Counted from the stretch's first letter, positions 19,762 through 31,221 are shown. The stretch is 64,000 nucleotides of DNA from Ustilago trichophora (GCA_900323505.1 OOIN01000047.1:620001-684000); one strand, 5' to 3'. Numbers and translations are program-made. Notes: generated by a model from the sequence alone, not told the origin.

Positions 19762-20674
19762 ATGACAACCATGTCAACAACGCCTATCCAAGGTACTTGT
19801 CATTGCGCTGCTCATGACTTGGCAATCAACCGCTGACGTATATCTACCAAACCTGTTTTGGAATTCGCCTGGCAATATTACAGAGCTCGACCGACAGCTA
19901 GGATCAGCAGCTGCAATACCATCATTCATCGCAACTCCAACTCCATCCGCTGCAGCAATCCAGGCCCTTGAACAATACAAGAAGAGGGACTCATCCAAAG
20001 GTGGGTGCACTCTATCAACACTTTACAATTGCTACCGCTGCTGCTGCTGCTTACCTAGGATGCTAACAGCGGTCTCGGCGATCACTACCCGCCAATCTCC
20101 TTATTCCTCTGGGTTTGCTTCACAGTCGTCGTCCGCTTTAAAGCCATTGGCAATGCTCCCATCATGAAGGTACGCTTTTTCAATGCTCTCTGCTCCCCCT
20201 CGCTCGAGATCCATATCTGATATCAGTCACTGAAACGGAATTCATTACTACCCCTCGATCAACTACAGAACAACTACTTTCGTATCACAGCCTTTAACCG
20301 GTTTCAAGCGGTGATCCAATTCTTGCGCAAGGAGCTCAACTTCAAGCCTTCCGATTCTCTTGTACGTCATCTCAACTTCTGACATCTCATCTTTGCCCAT
20401 CCAACTCACATCTCACAAAACTTTTTCACTCGATCGAAACAACAGTTCTTGTACATCAACGCTTCGTTTGCTCCCGCGCCTGACGATACTGTGGGCAATC
20501 TATATCGCGTAGGTTCCCCTTTATATAACATCCTTCTTTGGCAAATCTGAAAACTAATCCCCTTTCTTTGCCTTTCATCTTCGACTGCTACAACGCACTA
20601 CACACTACATTCAGTGCTTTGGAACAGAAAATCATCTCATAGTCAATTACAGCACTACCGCCGCTTGGGGCTAG
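19762..20674 (+). CDS. ATG12: Autophagy ubiquitin-like protein ATG12
   Basis: Six exons: 19762-19792, 19884-20000, 20126-20169, 20269-20361, 20446-20508 and 20615-20674, all with GT and AG ends, giving 135 residues. The C-terminal five exons join to an unmistakable ATG12 fold: KVVVRFKAIGNAPIMK, FRITAFNRFQAVIQFLRKEL, LFLYINASFAPAPDDTVGNLYR, CFGTENHLIVNYSTTAAWG. The final Gly is the residue joined to ATG5 by ATG7 and ATG10; the conjugate drives ATG8 lipidation. The N-terminus is less sure. The model uses ATG at 19762 and a 91-base intron; reading through that intron from an ATG at 19814 also stays open into exon 2 and would give a different short leader. It is the most intron-dense gene of the window. 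Confidence 0.9.
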
Positions 20675-21018
20675 AACCCCCGTCATCCATCTTCTTAGGC
20701 TCAATTTTATATACCCGTGGCCCCGATGCCATTCGCGCCGTGCAATCGGTACATGCCTTGATGATCTGAAGCGAAGCAATCGCAATCGTCTGTCATCGAC
20801 TGCCGCTGCATCTCGCATCTCTCGCAGCGAGAAAGAGCTCAAAATGTTTTGCTGTTGCGACACACACAAGTGAACCATTTTGAGATAGAAGGAAAGAGAC
20901 GGATATGATCATCATTGCTACAGAATATGGCAAAGTGGCAAAGCCAAGACGCACATGAACAAACAGCATACAACAATCTAAGGTAGATGGGGGCCATGCA
21001 AAGGACATGATTGCGAGT
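20675..21018. other. Intergenic, convergent 3' regions of ATG12 and MET10
   Basis: This 344-base gap holds two 3' ends. No gene or strong motif is seen. Confidence 0.5.
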
Positions 21019-24000
21019 TTAGTACACCTCGAGAACGTATCGCTCGTCCTCCTTGAGAGCCTCCATCTTCTTCTCGGCCTGATCCTTGGTGAGACCCTTC
21101 TTAACAAAGGCACCGACCAGAGCCTCGTGAATGTCGGGGACGGGCCAAGTAGGACCGCAGACAAAGAAGTAACCCTTCTTGCCATCCTCGACATCCTCAT
21201 CGTTGATGAGACCGTCCTGAAGGACCACCTCTGCTTTACCACCAGCAGCCTCGAGTTTCTCGATTTCAGGGCCGAGGTACTTGGTGAGCAGATCGCCGTC
21301 CTCGAGAATCTTGTGCTGAATATAGACCTTCTTGGAGGTGTCACGCGAGAAGGCGAGACCCATGTGCTCGATAACACCGTCCTGGGTGTAGGCCTCGAGC
21401 TCTTCACCGTACAGATACTCGGACGAGCGGTATCGAGAACCGAAATAGTAGACCAGAGGTCCAACTTCGATACCCTGCGCCTTTTTGTGCGCACGAGCCT
21501 GGATAAAGGCACGGAAGGGCGCAGCACCGGTACCGAGACCAGCCATGATGATGGGTTGCGTATCGATGGGAGGAAGCTTCATCACCGAAGGCTTGAGAGA
21601 GACGGTCACCTTGGCACCGGGTTTGAGCTCGGAGAGGTAGCGGGTGCATTGTCCGTATCGTGGGCTACCGCTGGGAGTCTTCCAGTCTACGGTAACGATG
21701 AGGAGGTGAATCGACTCTCCCACAGCAGATTGAGCAGAGGCAATCGAGTAGTGACGAGGTTTGATGGGCTCGACCAAGTTGATCAGCTGATCGATGGGCA
21801 GACGGGCCGAGGGGAACATGCGAAGCACATCGGCATACGTGACAGTCTCGATCTCGGACAGTTTCTTGAAAGTCGACGAGCCTTCGGCGGAACTGATGAA
21901 TCGAAGCCAGCGTGCCTCGTCACGGTTGGTGGCGAGCTTGCCGAGCTCCTCGTAGAAGCGCTTGGGAGGTTTGCCGAAAATATCAAGATTCTGCTGCAAG
22001 GTCTGGAAGACAGTACGGCTCTCGTGCTTGCCAGCCTGGGTGAGACTGGGAGCGTTGACCACCTCGTCGGCGTCGAAGCCGGCCCACTTGATAAAGTCGG
22101 CCACCTCCTGCTCGTCGTTCCAACCGTGGACACCGAGAGCCTCACCAACCTCGTACTTGAGGTCGGTGCCCTTGGTGCTGAGCTCCATGTGGAAGACGTT
22201 GCGGTCATAGTCGACGGGAGTGAGACGGCGGTTCTCGGTGACCTCGACCACCCAGGTCTGCTCGGGCAAGTCGGGACGGAGCGAGCTGGCATCCGTCTCG
22301 TAGGCCTCGGAGAAGAGGTGTTGCCAAGCCGACTGGGCCCAGGTGCTACGGGTGGGAGCCACCTCGACGCCGACAGTGGCAGCGTCAGGGTTGGATCCGA
22401 AGCCATTGTAACGGATCTGGGTGGGACGGAGCGGGGCGTTCTCCTCAGCCTCCGAGACGGGTTCGGCCTTGGACCACTCGTCATCGCTGAACGCGTGGAG
22501 CTGAATGGCAGCCTCAGCAGCGGCGACGAGACCCTCGACACCGTCGATACCGACGGGAGCGGTGCCGAGAACGCGCTTGAGGAAAGCGGCCAGTGCCGCA
22601 CCCGAGGTGTTGAGCTGAACACGCAGAACCGCAACGAGCAGCACAGCCGCAGCGATCTCGGTGGGGACGACATTGTCGCCCACCTTAGCCTTACCACCGC
22701 TAGCGTTGGCCGTCTTGGTGTTGAGCTTGTCGACAACGGCAGCGGCGTCGATGAGGAGGAGACGGGCGCTCTTCTGAGCCAGTACACGCTTGTCCTCGGC
22801 GCGCAGCTTCGAGTCGAGCTCGGCCACCTCCCAACCAGGCGTGTTGAAGATGACGGTACCGCCCTTGACGAGCGACTGGAAGGGAGCGTAGCTCCTGAGG
22901 GTTGTGGCGGGATCGCTGACGACGAGCAGCTTGGCTGCGTTCTCCTCGGCGGCAAGGACGATGGGAGCATCGGCAGCCGACTCGGGCCTGCTCGACAGGA
23001 TAATGTCGGAGCGAACGATACCCGAGGCCTCAAAGTTGTCGTAGCGCGAGAGCAGACGAGCGTGAAGCTGGGTGTCGACACCTCGGTCACGAATGGCACG
23101 CGCGGTGAGCTGAGCCAGAGGAGCGGTGGAGCTCGTCTCGCTGTCAAAGAAGGTGACAACTGAGGCACCCGAAAGGGCGAGAAGGTCAGCGTGGTTCTCG
23201 TCGGCGGCCTCATCGAGAACATCTTGAACCTTGAGGGCCGACTTGTGAGCACCACTGAGGGTCTCGAGCAATTTGTTAAGCTCAGCAGCGGTCAGATCGT
23301 GACCGGGAGCAAGGACGACGGGGAAGACGTGCGAAGGAACGTCGGAATCAGCAAACTCGCCGCCAAAGACCGCCGAGACGATGTCCTCGTAGAGCTGGCC
23401 AGAGGAAGCACCACCCGAGACCTCCTCGAGGACGTGAAGGCTCTCGACGGTCTTGGGGAGGACCTTGCGGAGGTCAGCCTCGTCCCAGTTTCCGAGGCTT
23501 CGGACCGAGAGAAGGGCGACGTTGTGGCGCACGGCGGCGGGAAGGGTGACGAGGACGGCACGAGCAGCCTGGCTGTGCGAGCCGCTGGGGACGACGAGAA
23601 CAGTCTGAGCCTTGGGCGAGCCAGTGAAGAGGAAAGGCTCGGGGACGTCGACCTTCTGACCCTTGGTAGGGATGGTGAGAGCACCAACCTCGCGACCGGC
23701 AAAGGCGCCATCAAAGATGTGGACGACGTTCTTGTTGGACTGGTATGCGTACTGAGCAAAGTCGACAGCCTCCTGACGAGTGGCAGAGAGGATCACCTCG
23801 AATGAGTCGGCGAGAGCAGCAGCAGCCGAGAGAACGGAAGCATAGTCGTTGCTGATGGAGAGTTCTTCGGCCTCCTCGGTCAAGTGGCTGGCAGCTGAGA
23901 CCTGCAACACGAGCTTGGCGTTGTCCGAGCCGTGATACGAGGCAAGGGCGGGGGCCATGGCAGCAAAACCTGCAGCGTTGGTGAGGGCAGTGACGACCTT

Positions 24001-24822
24001 GGCAGTTTGGGTGGAGGAAGAACCGCTCTTGGCGTTGAGGTAGCCGATGATGGCGTTGGCGGCACCGGAGCGGGTCTGCATCTTGAAGACCGAGGGACGT
24101 CCCTGGAACCATCCGTTTTCGGCGGCGTGCTGAGCTTCCTTTTCGCTGTAGGAGCCAAAGCCGCCATTGGCGTTGCTCTCATAGCTAAAGATGGCAGTGC
24201 TGTTGGCGTAGGCGATCGAGTCGATGGCACCGGTGCTGGTGAGCTTGTGGCTGGGTACACCGAGCAACCAGGACTGAGCGGCGATCTTGGCAGCGACTTG
24301 GGCGTCAGAAGGGCCATTGACGATGCCGAGGTCCATGCGGGCATCGAGGTGGTTGGCGCGGTTGACAGTAGCAGGCTCGGGGACGGCGTTGTTGTCAGGC
24401 TGTGCATTGACGAGACCAGTCAACTTTTGACCACCGGCGGTAGCATCTACGCCGTTGGGAGCAACATGACCGGGAAGCTCGGGCTTGGCAGGAGGGGCGG
24501 GGCCAGCACCCTTGGCATCAACCTCGTCGAGCTGCTTGGAGGCAGGGGGATCGACACGACCCGCGCCGGTAGCGATACCAGCAAGGGGAGTAGCGATGTC
24601 GTTGTCCTTGGAAGTGACAGCACTAGTGGTGGTGGTGGTGGTGGTAGTAGAAGAAGACGACTTGAGCTTGGCATCCGACACCTTGCGCTTGATCGACTTG
24701 TTGGATTTGTGAGCGGGTGCAAAAGCAGCGCGGGAAAGGGCGAGCGTACCGGCACCAATGGCGAGACCACCAGCAAAGATGGCGGCGCTCTGGTAGAGCG
24801 ACTGCGACGAAGTAGCAGCCAT
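21019..24822 (-). CDS. MET10: Sulfite reductase [NADPH] flavoprotein subunit (Met10)
   Basis: Single exon of 1267 residues from the ATG at 24822. Met10 passes electrons from NADPH through FAD to the Met5 haemoprotein, which reduces sulfite to sulfide for Cys and Met synthesis. The middle carries a pyruvate:ferredoxin-oxidoreductase-like region (FKMQTRSGAANAIIGYLNAK, VVHIFDGAFAGREVG). The C-terminal third is a ferredoxin-reductase module with FAD motif RHYSIASAQ, GQCTRYLSEL, the NADPH-binding IIMAGLGTGAAPFRAFIQ, and the terminal FVCGPTWPVPDIHEAL ending in EDERYVLEVY. There is no flavodoxin (FMN) domain, as in fungal Met10. The protein is longer than yeast Met10 (1035 residues) because of a Ser/Thr-rich N-terminal extension holding one hydrophobic helix (about 13-35). 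Long open frames on the opposite strand are composition artefacts. Confidence 0.93.
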   Translation of the reverse strand: MAATSSQSLYQSAAIFAGGLAIGAGTLALSRAAFAPAHKSNKSIKRKVSDAKLKSSSSTTTTTTTTSAVTSKDNDIATPLAGIATGAGRVDPPASKQLDEVDAKGAGPAPPAKPELPGHVAPNGVDATAGGQKLTGLVNAQPDNNAVPEPATVNRANHLDARMDLGIVNGPSDAQVAAKIAAQSWLLGVPSHKLTSTGAIDSIAYANSTAIFSYESNANGGFGSYSEKEAQHAAENGWFQGRPSVFKMQTRSGAANAIIGYLNAKSGSSSTQTAKVVTALTNAAGFAAMAPALASYHGSDNAKLVLQVSAASHLTEEAEELSISNDYASVLSAAAALADSFEVILSATRQEAVDFAQYAYQSNKNVVHIFDGAFAGREVGALTIPTKGQKVDVPEPFLFTGSPKAQTVLVVPSGSHSQAARAVLVTLPAAVRHNVALLSVRSLGNWDEADLRKVLPKTVESLHVLEEVSGGASSGQLYEDIVSAVFGGEFADSDVPSHVFPVVLAPGHDLTAAELNKLLETLSGAHKSALKVQDVLDEAADENHADLLALSGASVVTFFDSETSSTAPLAQLTARAIRDRGVDTQLHARLLSRYDNFEASGIVRSDIILSSRPESAADAPIVLAAEENAAKLLVVSDPATTLRSYAPFQSLVKGGTVIFNTPGWEVAELDSKLRAEDKRVLAQKSARLLLIDAAAVVDKLNTKTANASGGKAKVGDNVVPTEIAAAVLLVAVLRVQLNTSGAALAAFLKRVLGTAPVGIDGVEGLVAAAEAAIQLHAFSDDEWSKAEPVSEAEENAPLRPTQIRYNGFGSNPDAATVGVEVAPTRSTWAQSAWQHLFSEAYETDASSLRPDLPEQTWVVEVTENRRLTPVDYDRNVFHMELSTKGTDLKYEVGEALGVHGWNDEQEVADFIKWAGFDADEVVNAPSLTQAGKHESRTVFQTLQQNLDIFGKPPKRFYEELGKLATNRDEARWLRFISSAEGSSTFKKLSEIETVTYADVLRMFPSARLPIDQLINLVEPIKPRHYSIASAQSAVGESIHLLIVTVDWKTPSGSPRYGQCTRYLSELKPGAKVTVSLKPSVMKLPPIDTQPIIMAGLGTGAAPFRAFIQARAHKKAQGIEVGPLVYYFGSRYRSSEYLYGEELEAYTQDGVIEHMGLAFSRDTSKKVYIQHKILEDGDLLTKYLGPEIEKLEAAGGKAEVVLQDGLINDEDVEDGKKGYFFVCGPTWPVPDIHEALVGAFVKKGLTKDQAEKKMEALKEDERYVLEVY

Positions 24823-26910
24823 CTTGATGAGGGGGAAAGGGGGATGGTGGTTGGTGGTTGGTGGTTGATGGAAGCGGACGACGAGAAGAAAGTAACGAGG
24901 GACAAGTACAATGTCGACCACCTCGTCTTGACGTTTCAAAGCGGCAGCGGAGCAGCACAACACACAAAGCCTGTTGAGAAGAATTGGAAGATTTGCAATC
25001 AAACAATCAAGCAATCAAGCAATCAAGCAAAAGCAACAGAGAGGAGAGAGGGTCCATTTCACAGTCGCTGCCCCCCCGACACGCTCCGAAGGGCACTCTG
25101 CCACTGAAATGCAGTCGTGCAGCAGTTGCAGCCATTGTCACCCCACGATTGCGCCATTCATGTCAAAAATGGCCTCACTCGCTTTTCGCAAATCTGACTC
25201 ATCTTGATCAATTCCCATGTAGTATGCTCCGATTGCCCGATTGCAGCGCCTCAAATCCCATGTCAGACTTCATCTACTTCACATAGCTTCATAAATTTGG
25301 CTTTTTATGTCCTTCTTTTTCTTTCGTTATCCATTCTCCTTTTTTTCCCCTCTGATAGGCTCAACGATTCAACGTGACACTCGACCCTCACATCAGCGAT
25401 AGACACATTCGATACTCAGAGACATACGAGATTACCATGATCCACGGGAGATGATCGCACGCACACAACTCTGGGGCGAAATTCGCAGCCACACTCTCCT
25501 CATTTGCACCTTTGCGCTGCTCGACGTGTGATGCGTCAACCTATTCTCTCGCCGAGAGATGACAAATTGATTTAAAGCCACCACCAAACGGCGTTAAAGG
25601 CGGCGATCTCGCCGTGCCGTTTGCCAAGCCGTCATTTGGACTCACCATTCTGTTGACACCATTACGCTTCCTCGGAACTGGGCTTGACTGCCAGCGATAG
25701 AGAGGATTCCAAAGCCAAAAGGAAGAAGGTAAAAGCATGAGGTTGAATCGAATCAATGATGTCGGTCTGCTGTTCCTGAGCATTGGCGGTATCCAAAATA
25801 AGAAACAGTCCACTGCAAGCGAGCAACCCCGTCCTTTTTCCAGAATTGGCAGCAAGCCGCCGCGCCGCCGCGCCGCCTCGCCGTGCCGTGCCGCCTGTGC
25901 AGAAGAGTACTGTGGATCAGCCTACTGTATTGCTAAGAGTAAAGTTAGTCAGGGTCTTGAGAGAGAGCAGCAACAGCGCCGCCACCTTTCCACCTTTTTG
26001 TCTCGCCGGAGTTGCGGCGATTTCTTTTGTATGCTTGCTTGCTTGCCTTCTTGCTTTCGCTTGCTAACGAGCTTCGCACTTCTGATCTTCGGGTATCGCT
26101 TTTCACTCGGGTGCACAACAAAAGAATGATGGCTACACTAGTTTGGTTCGCCATGATCATCAAGGCGTAGGCCTAGTCGAGAGCGTGTCAATTTGCGTTT
26201 GTTTTTGATCGGCGCACTGGCCCCTTTGCTCATTGACTGCCCATCTATCACATCCACGTTAGATGGCTAGCTATTGATCACCAAATCACTTGACCCTTGG
26301 GCGTTGCAGCTTTATGAGTTCAATGCCAGCAGCATGTCTTAACAAACATAGTGAGAGGGCGTAGCCAGAAACATGATATGGCAGATGGAGCATTGTGATT
26401 CGACAAACCATTTCTCCAGCCGAAAACCAAACCGAACAGCCGCTGCAATAGTGCATGTTCCTCTCACTGAACAGCACGGCGTTCAAACAACTCACGCAAA
26501 GCCATCAATTGACCTTCCTGTCCTCTTGATCACTTTGAACCCAGCATCAGCTCTCTGTCTTCCAGTCACCGGCTGCTGCAGCGTACTCCAAGAAGCGGTC
26601 AGGCCAGATTCGTCCAGCCAGATTCGTCCTTGACGACCTTCTCTCCTTGGCCTCACCATCATCTCTGCCATTTTCCGTCGGCGACTTTCACCCTCATACC
26701 TCCCGACCCCACACCTCCCTTGATCCTTCGCTCATTCAACAGTGGGACTATCACAGCATACCGCAAGTCCGATATCGAAGCAAAGACAAGCTACGTCCAG
26801 CCCTTCACACACCAATACCCATCGACGCAGTTCAAGGTCATCACATACAGTTCGGCTCAACAGCTCTAACCATTAAGAGAAACATCTTGACCCTCACACA
26901 CTAATCAAGC
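24823..26910. other. Long divergent intergenic region without recognised gene
   Basis: About 2.1 kb lies between the starts of MET10 and the membrane protein at 26911. It contains a short CAATCAAG tandem array near 25000-25030, a GC-rich CCGCCG/CCGTGCC block near 25858-25893, and pyrimidine-rich sequence toward 26900 typical of a leader. Several open frames of 60-130 codons (for example 25737-26129 and 26647-26904) show no family resemblance or splice support. Confidence 0.5.
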
Positions 26911-29202
26911 ATGTCGGTCGCTGTGGTCACCGTACCGGTCACGGTGACCGCCAGCCAGTCAGTCGTGGTAGTCACTTCGACCATTGCTGCATCCGACCTT
27001 CCCAACTACTCAGGCCAACCCACTGCTACAGCCAGCTACCCTTCTGGCTCCGGCTCCGCAATCTCTCAGAACGGTTCTTCTGCACCCAGTTCTGCGGCCA
27101 CCGGCTCAGGCACAGGCTCAGGATCTGGCTCTTCATCATCGTCAGGATCCTCCTCGGGCGGCTCCAACTCTACACCCATCGGCGCCATCGTCGGAGGTGT
27201 GGTCGGAGGCGTCGCCTTGATAGCTCTACTGGTCGTTCTTGCTTGCCTTATGAGGAGACGCTCCAAAGCAAGAAAGGCGGCCAACCCCTTCCCCGACGAA
27301 CAAGACGAAAAGGGCCCTGCAGTCATTGCTGGTCTGCCTCCCAACCCCTCCACTACCCAGCTGCGCCCAACCTCGGGCAACTATAGCAACTCTGTCATCA
27401 TGACCGACACTGCTTCTGTTCTGCCCTTGCTTGGCACCGACCTGTCAATGCATAGCGGCTCACATGCTACAGGCGGTCCTTTCGCATCCGACGCTCGCTC
27501 ATCCCACTTGCACCGCCCTTCCACCACCTCTCTGGCTCCTAGCTTCATGATGGGTTCGTCGGCTTCGTTCCCACACTCTCACGGCAGTCACTTTGGTCAA
27601 CCGCCGATCAATGGTTCCCTCATCACCACTCAGGATAGCCTTGCTTCTCCTTTTGCTAGCGGCGGCGGCGGCGGCGGCGGCTATCCCGACGTTCATCGCA
27701 CCGCCTACTATGAACCTTACAGCATGTCACCTTCAGCTGCTACAGTAGGCTCAGCTGCTGCAGCTTACCATCACGGCGGTGCCATGGCAGCACTGCCAGC
27801 TTCTTCGGCTCCTATGATCGATCCTCGCACTCAAGCGGCTGGTCCCGCCGTATCGAGCCTACCCGTGGGTGCGGCACCTGCCGACTATGTGGCCGTTAGT
27901 GAGGCAGCACGAATGCGAGGCGTGATAGGCGGCGATGCTGCCTGGTCAGGCAGTGCATCCTTGAACGATGGCAGCAGCCGGAGAGGCTCTCACGGCAGTG
28001 CTCTGGCCGTACTTCCGGCAGTCTCTCACCTGTCCGAGGCATCAGGACACTCGCACAACGACCTAGACCGTCGAGCACCACCAGCGGCTGGTCTTCCGGG
28101 CTATCAGTCCAATTTGAACACGATCCCTGGCTCCGCAGCTGTATCGGAGGCGGCAAGTGGCAGCGACCACTACTCGAGGCAGTCTGGAGTATTCAGCAAT
28201 CGAGGAGACCTCAGTGTGCCTCCGAAGCTTCCATCGATTCCGGCGTCGAGCCCGCTCATCTTGCAGGAGGCCACATCGTTTGCACCACCATCACCACCAT
28301 CACAAGGATCGATGGCAGCTGCGGGTGCTGCTGTAGCTCTCAGTGGCATGGCGAGCCCACGTCTGACGGCAGAACCAGGCACCGGAACTTTTCAGTCCAA
28401 CGATGCTTCCAATGGCACCTACAATAGCGATGGCACCTACAACACTTATACAGGTGCCGTCAAAGGGCAGTTGCGCGTTGTCGGATCTGCCGATGCACAC
28501 AGTCAGGGACAAGCCACCATTCTTGAAGAGGATGTTGTTACCAACCAGTCCAAGCGGCGAGACATGAGCGGCGATTCGTCGTCCAAGAATGGTGATTCGT
28601 TTTGGGTCGACGCTGCTGCTGCTCCGGAAAAGTCGAAGTTAGGCGCGGCGGGGAAGCGTTTGGGAGGCCAGCATTCTGCCAACGACAGTACGTCGAGCAT
28701 CAACAGGACGGGAAGTCGGATGATTGAGATGCTTGATTCGGATGAGCAACCTCAAGTTCCTACTTCTGTGACTGGCGGGCCTGATGAACTGCCAGAGGCA
28801 TCCTCTTCCTCGTCGTCTCGACCGTCATTCTGGAAGGAGCGCACCAAATCCTCGCAATCCATCACCAAGGCTGTCTTGCGCCACTCTCCTCGGATCTCTG
28901 CCAACGCCAACGCCAATGGATCGCCGGCAGGTTTGAGTTGGAACACTGCCAGAACTGGCGGTAGCGGTACCGAGTCGCCTCGACCCAATAACAACGGTCA
29001 TCATCTTCCCGCCTTGGACTTGGGCAAATCTGTCACCGAGTCACCCACCACTGGAGATGCTGACATGTGGAAGGAGACGTCGTCCAATTCCAATTCCAAG
29101 TCCAAGTCGAGCTCCACTGGTACTTCTATGCGAAAGTGGACCACGAAAAAGAAGAACTCTGCAAAGGGCGACAACGAGATCGAGGTCGGCCAGCTCTTTT
29201 GA
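26911..29202 (+). CDS. Single-pass membrane protein with Ser/Gly-rich ectodomain and long cytosolic tail (A)
   Basis: Single exon, 763 residues. Residues 1-90 are rich in Ser, Thr, Val and Gly with no cysteine. A glycine-zipper membrane helix follows (about 91-113, IGAIVGGVVGGVALIALLVV), then a stop-transfer MRRRSKARKA. The 650-residue tail is low-complexity (Ser, Ala, Gly, Pro) with many Ser-Pro sites and ends basic (MRKWTTKKKNS). There is no clear cleavable signal peptide; the start VAVVTVPVTVTASQSVVVV is only moderately hydrophobic. The plan recalls fungal wall-stress sensors (Wsc/Mid2/Msb2 type), but none of their domains is seen. It lies upstream of a second gene of the same design at 31222. 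Function unknown; a surface sensor or scaffold is inferred. Confidence 0.75.
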   Translation: MSVAVVTVPVTVTASQSVVVVTSTIAASDLPNYSGQPTATASYPSGSGSAISQNGSSAPSSAATGSGTGSGSGSSSSSGSSSGGSNSTPIGAIVGGVVGGVALIALLVVLACLMRRRSKARKAANPFPDEQDEKGPAVIAGLPPNPSTTQLRPTSGNYSNSVIMTDTASVLPLLGTDLSMHSGSHATGGPFASDARSSHLHRPSTTSLAPSFMMGSSASFPHSHGSHFGQPPINGSLITTQDSLASPFASGGGGGGGYPDVHRTAYYEPYSMSPSAATVGSAAAAYHHGGAMAALPASSAPMIDPRTQAAGPAVSSLPVGAAPADYVAVSEAARMRGVIGGDAAWSGSASLNDGSSRRGSHGSALAVLPAVSHLSEASGHSHNDLDRRAPPAAGLPGYQSNLNTIPGSAAVSEAASGSDHYSRQSGVFSNRGDLSVPPKLPSIPASSPLILQEATSFAPPSPPSQGSMAAAGAAVALSGMASPRLTAEPGTGTFQSNDASNGTYNSDGTYNTYTGAVKGQLRVVGSADAHSQGQATILEEDVVTNQSKRRDMSGDSSSKNGDSFWVDAAAAPEKSKLGAAGKRLGGQHSANDSTSSINRTGSRMIEMLDSDEQPQVPTSVTGGPDELPEASSSSSSRPSFWKERTKSSQSITKAVLRHSPRISANANANGSPAGLSWNTARTGGSGTESPRPNNNGHHLPALDLGKSVTESPTTGDADMWKETSSNSNSKSKSSSTGTSMRKWTTKKKNSAKGDNEIEVGQLF

Positions 29203-31221
29203 GAGTTGAGGTTGCAATTCCGAAGTTTGCCGAATCTCTGGTTGCGTTTGGACACTACTGTATACTATGATCCGTTCATTCTCTCATCAATTCATCACAT
29301 GTGATTCGTTGTCGAGATTCAACCGACAAAGTAGTTAAGATGAGAAGAGCATCAAGTGGCAACAGTAAGCAGGCATCGGTGTTGGAACCGCTTTATGCTT
29401 TGAGGAGCGATCTTTAGTTTGTTTCATTTTGTTTTGTTTTGTTTTGTTAGGCCGCCTACCAACCAATCGTACGGTGGAATTTGGGGCGAGTTGACTTAAG
29501 GCAGGCACGCAACTCCGAGGGGCGCACACCTCACAGGTTTTATCGTCGTATAGCACAAGTTTTGCGAGGAATTTTTGTTCTTGTTGCCAAGACCTGCAGG
29601 CATAGCATCAATGAGGATAGCGTGCAGCAGCAAGCACTGCTCCGGGATGCTTGGTACAGTTACAGAGCTCAATCCATGGTGGACGATGGACGATGGGGCA
29701 AGAAGATTGCACAAGCAGCTGAAGCGACGTCAGCCAAGAATCTGAAGGGTTTGTTGTTGTGTGGTTTGCCTTACAAGAGAAGATTTCGTGTGTCCCACAC
29801 CACCCAATCGACAAGAAAGACCCTGAATTTCGATCTTGAGACCTAAGTGACACAAAGATGCCACATTTTGAAGTTTTTGGCGATTTTCTTTGTAATGCAT
29901 CGTTGGAAAAACAAGGGTAGAGTCGCTGCAGTGTTGTGAGAAAGAGAGGATCGGAGATTTGCTTTCTGCGGAGTGTTGATCCCCCGCGCGCCGCTTTCCG
30001 CTCGATTCCCACCCACGCAGTGCAGTTGATTGCCTCCCGTTTGCCAATGTGTGTGGCGAGCACTGTAATCCGGTAGGTTGCAGGTGTCTTGATTTTGCTT
30101 GGACGCTTGATTGTCTACTGTTTTTCGGCTGCTGCTTGATGGGAAAAGAAGGAGGGTGAAGCAATTGACAGAGATGTGGACTTGTTGCTGTTGTAGGCGG
30201 TGTTGTTGTTTTGAAGCGAGTGCTCTTGTTTCGTTTCGTGATCCCGACGTCTGATCTGTGTCAGCTGCTTGAGTTGAACGGCTCGGCCCAACCGCTAATC
30301 CACCAAATTCAAAAATCAAATCTAGTACTACTTTGAAGCTACAGTACCTTGTTTTTGTTATTTTGGGTTTGGGTTTGGGTTTGTATTCGGACCCGTTTTG
30401 ATGCAAAGCTGAGAATCGAGCGCCTCGTTCCAGAAAGAGGGTCCGCAGCTGCAGAATATCTTCCAGTTGAAAAAAAAAAAAAAAGCTGTGCTCCCACTCT
30501 GCCCTCTTGAGCAAAAATAGATGAATAAATAAAAAAGTAAACCCCTGTCGGCTGATTTCCTCCCCTATTCTGCCCTCGACAACAACTGGCTGACAAGCTG
30601 CTGCAGTACCGCGGCACGTTCAGAGTCGGTGCTGATTTTGAGCCTCAGAGCGTACAGTGCTCACCACTTGTATTTTGATTGTTCCCGCTGTCCTCTCTCT
30701 CTCTCCCTCTCTCTCTCACACACACACACGCATAACACAGATTAGCGCAATTTCACAACATCACATCACACACACAATCTGTCCCTCCAGGCACAGCACA
30801 GCACAGCACAGCGCAGCGCAACACACAACGGCATTGCAACTGTTATCCGATTCAAAAGTCCAAATCAAGCCTTTTTGGCCTTTCTGTCTCTCTGGCTCTC
30901 TTTCCTTCATTCAACTCACAAGCCCTGTCCCTCATCCGGCCATCGCTTGTGCGTGTGTGCGTGTCCCTCTCTCACACTCTTTCCTCCTTCATCCTCTTCT
31001 CTGTTCGTCATCATCATCATCATCATCTGTTGATCCATCGTCTGGCCATCGACGACGACGACTGTCTCTGCCTCTCTTGACCGGTTGCGACACAGTATCC
31101 CCTCATCGGTTCACATCGTCACCACCACTATCATCATCATCACCTTCATCAACAACAACAACATCAACATCAACATCAACAATCTATGCCATCTAGCTCA
31201 CAACCGATTCTCCTTTTTTCA
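29203..31221. other. Long intergenic region, 3' of protein A and leader of protein B
   Basis: This is 2.0 kb between two plus-strand genes. The right part (30680-31220) is strongly C/T-rich on the plus strand with CT, CAT and CAA arrays, as expected of a long 5' leader. GTTTT repeats lie near 29430-29448 and three TTTGGG units near 30362-30382. No supported gene was found. Confidence 0.5.

Noticed and set aside
19449..19817. 122-codon plus-strand open frame before ATG12
   Set aside because: It overlaps the ATG12 first exon in another frame and has no recognisable product.
21007..25107. Long plus-strand open frames (up to 718 codons) opposite MET10
   Set aside because: They mirror the GC-rich codons of a clear MET10 gene and show no domain; a composition artefact.
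29481..29846. Possible small gene between the two membrane proteins
   Set aside because: No ATG-initiated conserved product, no splice support and no resemblance to known families.
30362..30382. TTTGGG repeats resembling telomere DNA
   Set aside because: Only three units, in the middle of the window, and not the usual TTAGGG fungal telomere repeat.
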